Under the pieces are notes generated by a model, which was given only the letters and a program-made list of their open reading frames with translations, ran no database searches and was not told the DNA's origin. 64,000 nucleotides of DNA. Origin: Phytophthora sp. 'mugwort'. Lineage: Eukaryota; Oomycota; Peronosporomycetes; Peronosporales; Peronosporaceae. Shown in pieces: positions 9,767 through 20,932 of this stretch. The stretch is from the NCBI GenBank assembly GCA_033558025.1, contig JAUCEF010000001.1, positions 3,162,001 through 3,226,000 of the forward strand, written 5' to 3'. Position 1 is the first letter of the stretch; each line of letters opens with the position of its first letter. Both the position numbers and the translations under genes were made by a program.

Positions 9767-12700
9767 ATGCCAACGGAGACAGAGTTCTCCAACGTCGCGC
9801 CCGCCGCGGACAGCACAGGATCCGCGACAACCAAGACAGCAGACCCCGGTGGACGCAGCGGATCCATGTCGTCGGCCAAATATCGTGTTTCCTCTCGACC
9901 CGCCAACCTGCTGATACCGACCTCGATAGACACACCGGAAGCTGTGTCATGTTCACCCGAGTCGCAGCTGTCAACAACGAATGTGTCGACGCTACTTAAG
10001 CGCATGAGCAAGAATTCAGCGTCGCGTATACCTCTTTCAAGCCCGAGTGGAGCGGACGGATCAACAACTGGGACAACAGGTAAGCCCAAGAACGCGCGCT
10101 ATGCGATTAACACTGAAACAGCATCTTCACTGAAAGGGTCTGGAGCTACTGTTGGAACGCCCAAACTACCGCAGAAGCTACGACAGCATGTGAATCGCCT
10201 TCGAACCCAATTCGCGTCAGGGTCAGCATTAGGAGCGGGGTCCACTAGGAACTTGAGTCTTGGCGGTCGAAATTCCTCGTCTGCCACTTCTTCTTTGCGG
10301 CCGAGCTTGTCATCGGCCTCCACCAACTCCAAGCGCTTCTCAATTGCCGCCGCTGCCGCGATTCAGTACTCACGTCGATCGAATCAGCTCCAGCAGCTCC
10401 AAGTAACCAAAGAGGATGAAAAGCCAATAGAGTCGGCACCTAAAAGACCAGCTTCGCCGCAGGAACTTGAGTCCACCGTCGTAAGCGCTAGTACATTTCA
10501 AGATCTCCTTCGACCATTGCAGACCAGCTTGAGCTGTGCTAGTTTAAGCGCTGGATGGCCGAGCGATGAAGAAGACGAAGCTGAGCAAGTGTTTCGGCAA
10601 AGCGAGCGAGATAACAGTCGAATGCTGCGAGTGTGCTGCTCGATCGATAACCTCATGCTGTCTATCGGTGTCCAGGCACAGGAACAAAAGCCGATTGAAG
10701 CGGTTGTCCGTGATTCTACGCGAGATCTCGTGAAGCTTTTCCAATTCGCAATGACGCAGGTGATCTCCGTTATCTTTAACAAGAGTCCTGACCAGGTTAG
10801 CAACAACGACAGTTACCGAGACAACGATACACGTGTTGCTGCGGTGAAGGTGGGTGGACAAGAAGCGCAGTACGCGATGGAGTTTCTGCTGGAGATTAAT
10901 GAGCGCATCGGCAAACTTTACGAGTTTGCTCGCTCTGTGTTCGTGGTCGAAGTTGATGGACTCCGACAAAGGATAAAAGAACTCGAGGAAGAACTTGCCG
11001 CTGCTGCACTGAATAACGAGCAGCTTCAGACTGAGATGCGAGATCTGCGCGATTTCCACGAGCAGAATAATGTAAGCTCCGTTGATTCTTATACATCCAG
11101 CAGCTCCGGTTCTCGGCTTCAAGTGCTGGACAACTGCAGCGAGGACCCAGCGATTTCAGCTCTTGCATTCTCTGAAGTCAGCTCGGAAGCCGGTGGTGAC
11201 GAAAACAGCGCGTTGAAGCAGCAGTGTCAAGAGTTGTCGCGCCTGCTGGAGATGGCGAAACAAGAGATCCGGTTGAGTCACCACGAACGTGACGTACAGA
11301 AGGCCCGTGTCGCCGAACTCTCGAGTGCACTGTTCCACGACAGTGAGCTTGGAATGCTTCGGAACCAGCTTCAGAGTGAGAAAAGGCGGGTGCGTGTCCT
11401 AGAGAGAGAAAACTTAACGCTTCGCGAATCGCAGCAAGAACAAGTGATGAAGCTACACTCTCTAGAACTGCAAGTTACAAGTACCCCCTCCATTGGTCGG
11501 CACAGCAATAAAATGAGTCAGCCCTCGGTAGACGCAGCTCCTACAAATATGAACTCGACAGTTGCAGTGGAACGGCAAAGTGTTGTGCTACGAAACGAAT
11601 CACGTGAGGAGTCAACGATGTCAACGAGTAAATTAACGTTTGAAACCCAAGAGAACCAAAACAACTTCACGTATTCGGGGGTGCGGCCGGGTTTGCTCCA
11701 AGATAACGCTCTAGGCTGTGTGATGAATTGGTTTTCACGTATTGTAACCCCCCCCCAAGTAGTAAATATACGGAAGCCTCGAAAGAAGCAAACGGAGTCC
11801 AAGCCTGAGCAACAGCCTCCGATAGAGCTAACCAAGTTTATCAGTGGTTTGCTAATGAATGATAAACAACTAGCAATCGCGAAAGAAGAATCCAAGGTAC
11901 GCAGACAAGGAAGCGTGCCGTCCTTAATGCCTCCAGTGAGAGCACCGTCAACTCGTTCAGTCGAAGGATCCGGGTCACGTAAAGCAACCGGCAAAAACAA
12001 GAGGCCTCGATCCGCTGCTGCAACAGGTGCTCCAGACAACAACATCAGTCGCACGAACAGCGCTGAAGCCGAGGAGAATAGCGAAGAGATTGTCGCGGGT
12101 TGTCTTCAGCTGGTTTGGGCTTTTTATCAGCGTTTCTTGGTCGCAGTAGAGGCTCAAAATCTCCTGGGCAATCGTGGAATTGGCGGAGATCCAACACTAG
12201 GAGCGGGTGTCAGTGTCAGCGCTGGCAATCCAGCCACGGAGCCGGTGGCACTGTCCCTTATCGTGTTTCATTTCTTCTTGGAGCGATGCAGTCGCGAGCT
12301 CGATGCTGCTCACGAACTGGAGCAGTTTGTGCGCTGTCTTCACGGCGTTCGGAGTGCCAGCTACAATTTAGAACTGTTTTGCCAGTTCTTGGAGGAAACC
12401 TGTTCGCGTCAAGAGCTGTGCTTCTTCTTGTGGGTTTGCCAAGCGATAGATGACGTGAGGCTTGGTGTCCCATACGATCAACCTCTTCCGAGCAACTACG
12501 ACGGTACTGACAAACATCATGACAGCGCGACTCAATTCATTTGTGTGCTCAAGGCGACGTTCCTCTCTCGAACCATCTTCAGACTCCTCCACTTTAAAGT
12601 GCTTTGTCGACCATCGACGGGAAGCGGGCACCGAGGTAAAGCGAAGCGGAGTCCTATCAAGCGGAGTAATAGCAGTGCGCCCGCGTCGATGGTTGTTCCG

Positions 12701-15265
12701 ATATCCCCATCGACGTCTCCAAAGCGCAAGCCCAGGACTCGATTAGGCGAGTTGTCTGCTGTGCTCTCACCGACTGCAACTGCGACGGCGCCAGCTGCGG
12801 ACGTAGCGGATACAGGTCAAGAGGAGCAGAAGAAGATTCCTCTACATATTGCTGCACAAACTGCACTTCGCGAAATTATCGAGAGCAACCAAGGCGAGCC
12901 AATCTCACTGGAGACGTTCAACAGGTTGTTACTAAAGTTTGCGGTCGCACCATCGACCCACGAACTAGCAGCGCGATTAGGCCCGTTCTATCAGCCTACC
13001 GGAGACGAACGCAAGATACCAACGGATGTCTTCCTCGCTTTGCTCGTGGAAACGTACAAGTTTCAGTTGCAGTGGCAGCGCGATCAGCTACGCGCTTTAT
13101 TTGTCCATTTGAATCGCCAAGAGGAAGTGCAGCAGCGTGCGACCGAGAAACTCGGTAAGGCTGAAGTGGTGAGTGGCAGACGTCAAGCTGGTGAAGAAGA
13201 TTCAAAGCGTTCAAAGGCGAAATTCAAGAGGCGGAAGAGACGTGATGGAGCAACAGAAGCTCTTGGAGCGAGCAAATATCTGCGCGGCTTGTCCCGCAGC
13301 GTTTTACGCGAGCTATTGCTACAATCCGGCATTGTTCAGGACACGGATCTGGCACAGATGGACATGGATTGGCTGTTTGCCGAGCTCTTGAAGGCAGCGG
13401 GGGGCGTAGCTGCTGACATCACGTTCGACGGGTTGTTTGACGCACTGCAAAAAATGAAGTGGCTGGAGAGCACGAAACTCCGTGTTGATGCACTGATGGA
13501 AGTCGCCGGCGCAGTGGGTGTATTACCATTTACGCGACTTCAGAGTGGTAAGAGTTTTCGTGGGGTTAACTCTCTGATCAAGACTCGTACTTCATCTGTG
13601 GGTATCCCAAGCCCAATGGTGCTCGCAATTCGCGAGAAGTGGCGCGTGTACGGCCGACACAGTCTTGCTCTATGCAACAACGACCCCAATGTCTTCATCC
13701 GTCGTCATGCTCAGCGATTGTTGCACTATGTGGACCAGGAACTTGCTCGACTTGTGAACGAATCCGAAAGCATTGATGCTGTGAGTGGGGATGCCGTCCA
13801 ATGTGTTCGAGAATTTCTTTCGTTTGCCTGGCGTGTAGCAGCGAAGCGGAGCAGCAGGAATGGGATGGCGGCTTTAAGGCAGACCTGTTTAACGGAGGTG
13901 TTCCTCGTTAGTCAGGCGCTTCGCTCTTGTATCGATTCGATGTCAGGTTACCACGGACACTTTGCTCCAATGGAAGATAAAGCTACTGAATCGAAGCCAG
14001 CGGAAGAGAATCTAAGACTACGACATCGTCAATCCAGCAACGGCGGCATGAAGGGCACGCTCCACAGTTTCTACGATACTTCGCGGATGAACCTCAACCA
14101 ATTTATAAAGGAGAAAACGACGAGCGGCGTAATTACGAGTGCTTCTGGACAAGTTCGTGAGCTGGAAAATGTGCTGACACTGTATGCAGCTCACATCGAG
14201 CATCTCTTCCAACGGTTCTCCGAAGCGTGTTACAATTGTTCGTCGCAAGTACCTTTCCATCGATGGAGATCCATGGTGTACGAACTCGATCTTGTGCATC
14301 CTCGCAATCTTCCTTTTGTGAGGTTGCAAACTCTCTTTGCCAGTGTGGTGAAAGTTTCAGAGTCTGACAGTCGACGAGCTGCCACGATTGAGGTCTCATT
14401 AGACCAAGAACTTGGCGTAAGGAAAACGCAATTTTCGGAACTGTTCGTGCTGATTGCAATTGAAAGACACCGCGTTGTCGCAGCGCGGAAGCTCGAGAAG
14501 GCGCAGCTTGCAACAATCAAGAGGCCACGAGGCTCCCAAGACAACAACGAGGCCTTGCTGGAAGCTGCTGAACTTACAGACCGTCCAGGACGTATCATGG
14601 CGCAATTCTGTCGAGAGATCCTCGCGCCACGAGCTTTCGCAGGTGACAACGCGCTAGTAGAGCGCAACTTCGCTGCAAAACTCAGCTGTCCTCTAGTAGG
14701 TCGCGCACTACTCGAACATCGCTCGTTCCTGCGCACGGTTTTCTTCTTCTACGCGAAGCAGGACGAAGTTGCGGCCGACGAACGCGCGGCACTGGAAGAG
14801 CAGGCACTCATTCATGAGCTCCAAGAAACCGGTGGTCGGCTGGATGGCAATGCTCAGGGTAAAGACCCCAAGAGTTGTGCAGCAGATGCACTCTTGCAGC
14901 CCGATTTAGGTTCTGACTTTCACCTGGAGAAGACCAAGCGAAGCTCCATGAGTTTTGGCGAGTTCCAGACCTTCTTGGCCGCCTTTGGCCTGCTTGATTC
15001 TCCTGACGACTCGATCGATGAATCGTACTCTGCTCTATGGAACGGCAACAAAGTTACTCTCGCTGATGCACAGCACGTGTTCTCCGCTGTGATGTCTCTC
15101 GATAACGACGACACACTGCAACTGGAGTTCGACGAGTTCGCAGCTGCCAGTGTAGCTCTTGCCGTGCACTTAGATCCAAGCCCATTCTCCATGTGGCACC
15201 AGAAACTCGACGGGTTTGCAACGAAACTCCGAAGAGTATGGGAGACCTGCAAAATAAAACGTTGA
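9767..15265 (+). CDS. Large conserved-type protein with coiled coil and one EF-hand-like loop
   Basis: I do not recognise this 1832-aa protein. It is an uninterrupted frame. The first 280 residues are Ser/Thr/Ala-rich and probably disordered. A coiled coil lies near residues 395-430 (DGLRQRIKELEEELAAAA) and another near 480-570 (heptad-rich, ending MKLHSLELQV). A second low-complexity basic stretch sits near 690-770. The middle and C-terminal part is helical and leucine-rich. Near residue 1779 there is a calcium-loop-like segment (DNDDTLQLEFDE) with acidic residues at positions 1, 3, 9 and 12, consistent with a C-terminal EF-hand. A run of nine C lies inside the coding sequence near 11748-11756 and is a likely frameshift or sequencing hotspot. 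Function unknown; a cytoskeletal or scaffold role is a guess from the coiled coils. Confidence 0.8.
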   Translation: MPTETEFSNVAPAADSTGSATTKTADPGGRSGSMSSAKYRVSSRPANLLIPTSIDTPEAVSCSPESQLSTTNVSTLLKRMSKNSASRIPLSSPSGADGSTTGTTGKPKNARYAINTETASSLKGSGATVGTPKLPQKLRQHVNRLRTQFASGSALGAGSTRNLSLGGRNSSSATSSLRPSLSSASTNSKRFSIAAAAAIQYSRRSNQLQQLQVTKEDEKPIESAPKRPASPQELESTVVSASTFQDLLRPLQTSLSCASLSAGWPSDEEDEAEQVFRQSERDNSRMLRVCCSIDNLMLSIGVQAQEQKPIEAVVRDSTRDLVKLFQFAMTQVISVIFNKSPDQVSNNDSYRDNDTRVAAVKVGGQEAQYAMEFLLEINERIGKLYEFARSVFVVEVDGLRQRIKELEEELAAAALNNEQLQTEMRDLRDFHEQNNVSSVDSYTSSSSGSRLQVLDNCSEDPAISALAFSEVSSEAGGDENSALKQQCQELSRLLEMAKQEIRLSHHERDVQKARVAELSSALFHDSELGMLRNQLQSEKRRVRVLERENLTLRESQQEQVMKLHSLELQVTSTPSIGRHSNKMSQPSVDAAPTNMNSTVAVERQSVVLRNESREESTMSTSKLTFETQENQNNFTYSGVRPGLLQDNALGCVMNWFSRIVTPPQVVNIRKPRKKQTESKPEQQPPIELTKFISGLLMNDKQLAIAKEESKVRRQGSVPSLMPPVRAPSTRSVEGSGSRKATGKNKRPRSAAATGAPDNNISRTNSAEAEENSEEIVAGCLQLVWAFYQRFLVAVEAQNLLGNRGIGGDPTLGAGVSVSAGNPATEPVALSLIVFHFFLERCSRELDAAHELEQFVRCLHGVRSASYNLELFCQFLEETCSRQELCFFLWVCQAIDDVRLGVPYDQPLPSNYDGTDKHHDSATQFICVLKATFLSRTIFRLLHFKVLCRPSTGSGHRGKAKRSPIKRSNSSAPASMVVPISPSTSPKRKPRTRLGELSAVLSPTATATAPAADVADTGQEEQKKIPLHIAAQTALREIIESNQGEPISLETFNRLLLKFAVAPSTHELAARLGPFYQPTGDERKIPTDVFLALLVETYKFQLQWQRDQLRALFVHLNRQEEVQQRATEKLGKAEVVSGRRQAGEEDSKRSKAKFKRRKRRDGATEALGASKYLRGLSRSVLRELLLQSGIVQDTDLAQMDMDWLFAELLKAAGGVAADITFDGLFDALQKMKWLESTKLRVDALMEVAGAVGVLPFTRLQSGKSFRGVNSLIKTRTSSVGIPSPMVLAIREKWRVYGRHSLALCNNDPNVFIRRHAQRLLHYVDQELARLVNESESIDAVSGDAVQCVREFLSFAWRVAAKRSSRNGMAALRQTCLTEVFLVSQALRSCIDSMSGYHGHFAPMEDKATESKPAEENLRLRHRQSSNGGMKGTLHSFYDTSRMNLNQFIKEKTTSGVITSASGQVRELENVLTLYAAHIEHLFQRFSEACYNCSSQVPFHRWRSMVYELDLVHPRNLPFVRLQTLFASVVKVSESDSRRAATIEVSLDQELGVRKTQFSELFVLIAIERHRVVAARKLEKAQLATIKRPRGSQDNNEALLEAAELTDRPGRIMAQFCREILAPRAFAGDNALVERNFAAKLSCPLVGRALLEHRSFLRTVFFFYAKQDEVAADERAALEEQALIHELQETGGRLDGNAQGKDPKSCAADALLQPDLGSDFHLEKTKRSSMSFGEFQTFLAAFGLLDSPDDSIDESYSALWNGNKVTLADAQHVFSAVMSLDNDDTLQLEFDEFAAASVALAVHLDPSPFSMWHQKLDGFATKLRRVWETCKIKR

Positions 15266-15351
15266 ATTAAGAATTACCTACCGTATTTGCCAAGCCCAAC
15301 AACATGCATCCTCGCCGTTGTTTCCCCTTCATTCCTGTGACGTTTTCACAA

Positions 15352-18300
15352 TTACTCGAAATCGCTGTCGTCGGCATCGTCCTCCAACGCGAAACTTTCT
15401 TCTTCGTCATCGTTCTTGTCCTCGCCGGCGTCCTCATCACTGGAGATCTCGTCATAGACGATGCGCTTTTGCGTACGAAGTTCACGCTTAGGACGAGGTG
15501 CCATTGGTGAAGGATCAGCTTCGTCGTCGCTGGCTTCGTCCTCACTCTTTTCACTATCGTCCTCCAAAGGAGACTTTTTTGGCTTCCTCCTGGCTGGCGT
15601 AGCCTTCTTGGCCGACGCAGCTTTTTTAGGCTGCGTCGTTTTCGCGGTTGCTTTTCGTGCAGTAGCCTTTGGCTTCGCTGACGCAGCCTTCTTGCCAGCA
15701 GCATCATCTGACTCCATGGCGAACACGTCGTCCTCCTCGTCTTTTGCATTTGTCTTCTCGTCGTCAGAGCTTGCCAAATCAATTGTTGCAGCAGGTTTGA
15801 CTGCGCGTTTTGTCTTCGGAGTGGAAAAAGAAGCTGCTGCCACTTTTTGTGGGGAAACCTTGAATCTCCGAGCAAGCCGCTCCGCTAATGACAGTTCCTC
15901 GACTTCCTCTTCGCTTTCCACCTTGGCCGGGGCTGGTTTGGGCTTGAAGAAGGACGTGATCGGACCTGATTTGGAGCCATTCGTCTTGCTCACCTTCGTG
16001 CCGTTAGTTTTACTGGCAGCAGGCGCCTTCTTGACAGGCCGCTTGACTGAAGTCTTCGTCTTTTTGCGCGGTGCCTTCGTGCCTGCGACCTCGAAGGCAG
16101 AATCTTCGTCGTCGTCTTCATCGTCGCTGCCATTTTTGTTCTTTCTCTTCCTCTTCTTCGTAGCAGTCTTCTTGCCCTTGCCGCTCTTCTTCTTGGGAGT
16201 GTGCGACAAGATCCTCTCGCGTTCTGCCTCCGTCTCAACGAGCATTTCCTCGAGAGCATCCAAGTCAGTGAGCCACAGATCTTGCACCGTTCTGCCTTCC
16301 AAGACACTGTACTCCTGTTCGCGCTCCTGGAGCTCAGCACGCAGCTTGTCAACGCGTTCCTTCGTCAAGCTCCAGATCTTCATCGACAGCAAATAGTCGT
16401 AACCTCTGCTAGCGTCCGCCACATTAGTTTCTTCGGCGTCCGACTCATTCGAATCCTCACTGTCAGTCTTTTTCTTCGCTTTCGGAGCAATTTGATCGTA
16501 GCCTTCCGCACTCAATTCTTCAAGCAGCTCTTGTTTCTTTCGGTTGTTTACAATCAGCTTGCCTTCAACGACTGAGAGGACAAAACGAGCCTTGTTGGAA
16601 AGGAGCTTGATCTGATCCTGCAGCTTTTGCAGCAAAGCTTTCTTCCTGCGATCGTAGTACTCGAGACGAATACCGTAAAACTCCTTCATGATCTCCGTGG
16701 GGTTCTCATACTTTTTGATGTGTCCAACTGCGTCAAAGAGGTGCATGTTGGAGGTAGACAGGGACGATTCGAGCTTGAACTTCTTCACAATTCCACCGGG
16801 GGCCTTCGCAATGTCGCTCAGCACCTTGGGCTCCATTGTGATCGTGAATAGCACCTTGATATCGGTGTGGTTCTCTTTAAAGTCCTTGATTGTACCGGCT
16901 TCAAGTAGTCCCTCCAAGAACTGCTTGTATGTCTGAGTCCATGTCTTCACGGGGAGCTCCGAAATCACGAGCGTGCTTTCGTCAAATACTTCATACAGAC
17001 CCTGGACGACGTAATTGGCGCTGTCAGTTCCGCGGGAGTTAGGCTTCTCAACGATGTGGCCGGTGAATCCACGGTACCACGGGGTAAGCGGGGTCGTCTC
17101 CTCTCCGTTTATCATCTGGCGCAGGCCCTTGATAATATCGAGTGGGTTGTAGTTGGGGACAGAGCTGGACCAACCAGTTCCGATACCGTCACTACCATTG
17201 ACGAGTACCATGGGAATAATCGGAATGTACCATTCCGGCTCGATCGACTGGCCGTCTTCATCCAGATACTTCAGGCAATCATTGTCCAATGGATCGTAGA
17301 TCCGACGCGTAAGCTGTTCCAAGTTCGTGAAAATGTAACGAGCACTGGCTGCATCCTTGCCGCCCATTAAACGCGTACCAAACTGACCAATCGGGGACAG
17401 AAGGTGGACATTGTTGCTTCCAACGAAGTCCTGCGCCATATTCACGATACAGCCCTGCAGACTCTGCTCACCGTGGTGGTATGCAGAGTGCTCGGACACG
17501 TAGCCTGCCAGTTGTGCCACCTTGAGCTCCGACTAGCATTTAGACAGAAATAACACGTTAGACACTGCAAAAACTTTCTTGGACAATAAACACAATGCAA
17601 CTCACCCGAAGATTACGCTTGAAACAGCAAAATAGCACTTTGCGCTGAGATGGCTTGAAACCATCCACGACGCTAGGAATTGAGCGGATATTGTCTGCCA
17701 TGGAGAAAAGAATTAGCTCCTTGTTCACAAACCTGTCAGGAAATAAAAGCGAGTTAGATCAATGACTTCAGGAGACCCCTTCAACGCGAGGAAACGTACT
17801 CTGCATAGCCCATCTCATCAACATCGTAATCCACGTAGGTGCCAGGCTCGTAACCCCGAAGCCAGTCCTTGCGGTCCTCAACTCGTTTCTTCGAGAACGC
17901 CATGTCGATTACATCAGCATCTCCATCTCCTTCGTATGTGAACCCAATCTGATGAGTCTGCAGATCCGAAAAGTACTCCTTGGTTTCTGTGGCCGTACTC
18001 GTACCCAGACCCTTATAGTACTTAATAACCCAACCACGTCCTTGGTTGGTTCTTTCACGCCAAGCTTCGTACTCTGGCATCGTGTAAAAGACTTCCTTTG
18101 TCCGGCCCTTCGTGCATTTAACGATCGGTGTGATGAACTCTTGCAGGAACCCGTCAACAAGCAGCAGTGATGGCCAGAAGTGATGGATAAGGTTGATCAC
18201 CAGACCCTTAATGTGACTACCATCGTGATCCTGATCAGCCATAATCATCAGATGGCCATAGCGCAAACCCTTGGTAGACTCGTACTTTTGGCCGTACTTG

Positions 18301-20368
18301 AGGCCAAGAATCTTGACGACGTTTTGAATTTCTTCATTCTTCAGGATTTGTGAGTGACTTGCTTCGCGTACGTTGAGCATCTTTCCTCGCAGTGGGAAAA
18401 CACCATAATAGTCTCTGCCAACAACAGCAAGACCGCCCACAGCAACCGTTTTGGCGGAATCTCCTTCCGTTACGATCAGAGTGCAGTCCTTGCCCTTCGC
18501 GGTACCAGCATGGTTGGCATCGTCCAGTTTGGGGATACCAGTGAGACGTGACCGCTTACCACTGCTGCCACCTTTGCGACGCAGCTCTGCTGTCTGCTTG
18601 AAGGCAGCGAACGAGAGAATTTTCTCCACCAAGCCACTCTTCTCTACTTGCTTTAAGAACTTGTCGCTGAGATTGAAAGTGGATCCAAAGCTATTGGCTC
18701 GTGTAGTCAGAGTCTCTTTAGTCTGTATAGTAACACAATTGAGCAGGACAAGTGTTAGACGATGATTAATAGCAGTAAACCACGCGACGAGATATACCTG
18801 AGAGTCGAAGGCGGGGTTGTCGATCAGCGCGCTCACGTATACGAACATGTGATTTTTGACATAGTTGGGCTTGACGGCCTCGCCCTTGTTCTTCTTCTTC
18901 AGGACACTGACGAGCTTGGTCGTGATTTGATCCACAATGTAGGACACGTGCTGCCCACCCTTTGTAGTACAAATGCCGTTGACAAAGCTCACTTGCTGGA
19001 AGCCATCTTCGCTTAATCCAACGCCAACCTGCCAGCGCTCGTCCGGTTTTTCAAAGATCACGCCATTTTTGGTGACGTTGGACGGTTTGACCTTGGCAGC
19101 TTTCGCCTTCTTGGACTTCTCCTCGCTGTACTCTTCGTCGTCATCATCGTTCTCTTCCGGGTGCGAGTCCTCATCCTCCTTTGAGTCCTTCTCAGCTTCA
19201 AATTCACGAGGTCCAGGGTACAGTGCCACGTACTGAGCAAATGACTTAATGGGGATCTTCTCGCCGTTTAAAAACACATTAAGTCCCTTGCCCGAGACGC
19301 CAGCAACGTCGTACACGCGCTTCTTGAACAACGAGACAATGTCATCGTTAAGAAAGTCCAGCTTGAAGCGCTCAAGATCGGGCTTGAACGAGATGCATGT
19401 GAAGTCCTTCTGCGCCCACTTAGTGATCGAGGGCGGGTTCTTCTTGCCCATGTTGTTCTCAAACACTTGTTTGTATCGCTGTTTCGTACTAGAGTCTGCT
19501 GTCTCGACGATAAACTCATTCGAGAAGATGTTAGCGAGCTTGGCGCCGTATCCATTTCGTCCACCAGTTGTCTTCTTCTTGTTATCGTCAAAGTTGCTAC
19601 CCGTCAGCAAGTGTCCGAAAATCAGCTCAGGCACGTACACTTTGTGATCTTTGTGTAGTACAATAGGGATGCCTTTGCCATTGTTCCACACCGAGATCTC
19701 GTTTTTCTCGATGTCAATGGTCACCTTGAGCATGGTCATGGACTTGTCTCTCTGCTTGTTGTCACAGGCGTTGACAATGATCTCGTCGAAGATCTTGTAG
19801 AGACCAGGCACGTAGTTGATCTTCTTCATGACCATCCTCTTCCTCTCATCGTCAAACACCCACATGTTCTGCTCCACGTGCTCTATAGAGCCCACATAGG
19901 TGTCGGGACGCAACAGAATGTGCTCCAGCTGCGTCTTCTTCTGGTATATTTGCTCAATGCTCTGCTTAGGCGTGCCGTTGTTCTCCTCCGCATCGGTAAA
20001 GGGCATGGCCTCGTCCCCGCTGTCGTTCACATCGAAGAAGGGGCTTTCACTCCCGTCCGAGGCATCGCTGTCCCACGACTCGGCCTTCTTCTTCTTCTTG
20101 GCTCGCGTCTTGGTCTTCTTGCTCGTCGTCTTGTTGGCGCCCGGCGCGACTTTACCCGCCGCTCCGGTCGTCTTCTTCTTGCGAGGCGCGACAGGTTTTT
20201 TCTTAGTTTTACTGGGAGTCATCATTACGACCTACACAATAATATTTAAGATAATAACAAATTAGTTAAGTCATTATGGATGTCGCGGGATATTAAAGCG
20301 CGGGTGGGGATGAGAGCGGTATGAGATGAGAGGAGAAGGAGACGTACATCGTCTTCCGAATCACTCAT
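15352..20368 (-). CDS. TOP2: DNA topoisomerase II (type IIA), five exons
   Basis: Passes one DNA duplex through another using ATP; nuclear. Exons I read: 20368-20348, 20231-18798, 18722-17800, 17732-17606 and 17532-15352, giving 1561 residues with all phases consistent. The ATPase domain has NGKGIPI and GRNGYGAKLANIFSNEF. The TOPRIM domain has EGDSAKT and DQDHDGSHIKG. Exon 4 restores the conserved FVNKELILFSMADN and GFKPSQRKVLF. The catalytic Tyr is near residue 901 in ARYIFT after PIGQFGTRL. The C-terminal ~350 residues are Lys/Asp/Ser-rich, as is usual for eukaryotic enzymes and likely nuclear-localising and phosphorylated. The first exon codes only seven residues (MSDSEDD). The 75-nt intron at 18797-18723 is a multiple of three without a stop, so automated callers may retain it as a 25-residue insert. 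Confidence 0.95.
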
Positions 20369-20932
20369 GGCTGCGGCGTCCCGAGACGCTGCGAGGTGTC
20401 GACGAAGTTGCCTTTGTCTTGCTTGCTGCTGGGAGTGCGGAATGCGGAGTGACGTCAAGCAAGTTGCTTTCGGCAGAAAATAAAACCTCGGCGCGCTTTT
20501 GTTTGAATCTAAATGACTAATGTTGATACTTCTGGCGACGTTCAAAGGAGATGGACAGTTTGCTGACTTGATTTTGTAGGAAGCTGAGATGCGGTGCTGC
20601 ACTTTGTACCTGCTTTTGGAAATCAATCTAATGCTGAAGAGTAAGTCGTTAGTACCAACTTTGGTATTAATTTGAATTTGAAGTTGTTGCCGCCGAGTTT
20701 TTTTTTGCTCTCAAAAAAGCGAATGGCAACATTTTTTGTCTACAGTTGCACTGGAACAAGCACTGCATTGAACAAATAACAGGTGCAACATGAATCATAA
20801 CATGACTGCAGCTCATTAAACAGACACAAGATCCCCCCGATGACTTTATATTTTCCGTAAGCAAAACGTGCTTCGTCCAGGCTCTGGAGCGTGGCAGTCG
20901 TCTTGTTCTTGAGGACTTCTAGTTGAGTACAT
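20369..20932. other. Promoter side of TOP2 and 3' flank of the next gene
   Basis: Contains the upstream region of TOP2 (20369 to about 20560) and the 3' flank of the minus-strand gene ending at 20933. No further gene is visible. Short frames here lack motifs. Confidence 0.5.

Noticed and set aside
15461..16396. 311-residue plus-strand frame
   Set aside because: It is the antisense shadow of the Lys/Asp/Ser-rich C-terminal tail of TOP2; low-complexity codons leave the opposite strand open.
20246..20626. 126-residue minus-strand frame upstream of TOP2
   Set aside because: It is the retained first intron plus leader. Only MSDSEDD belongs to the TOP2 protein.
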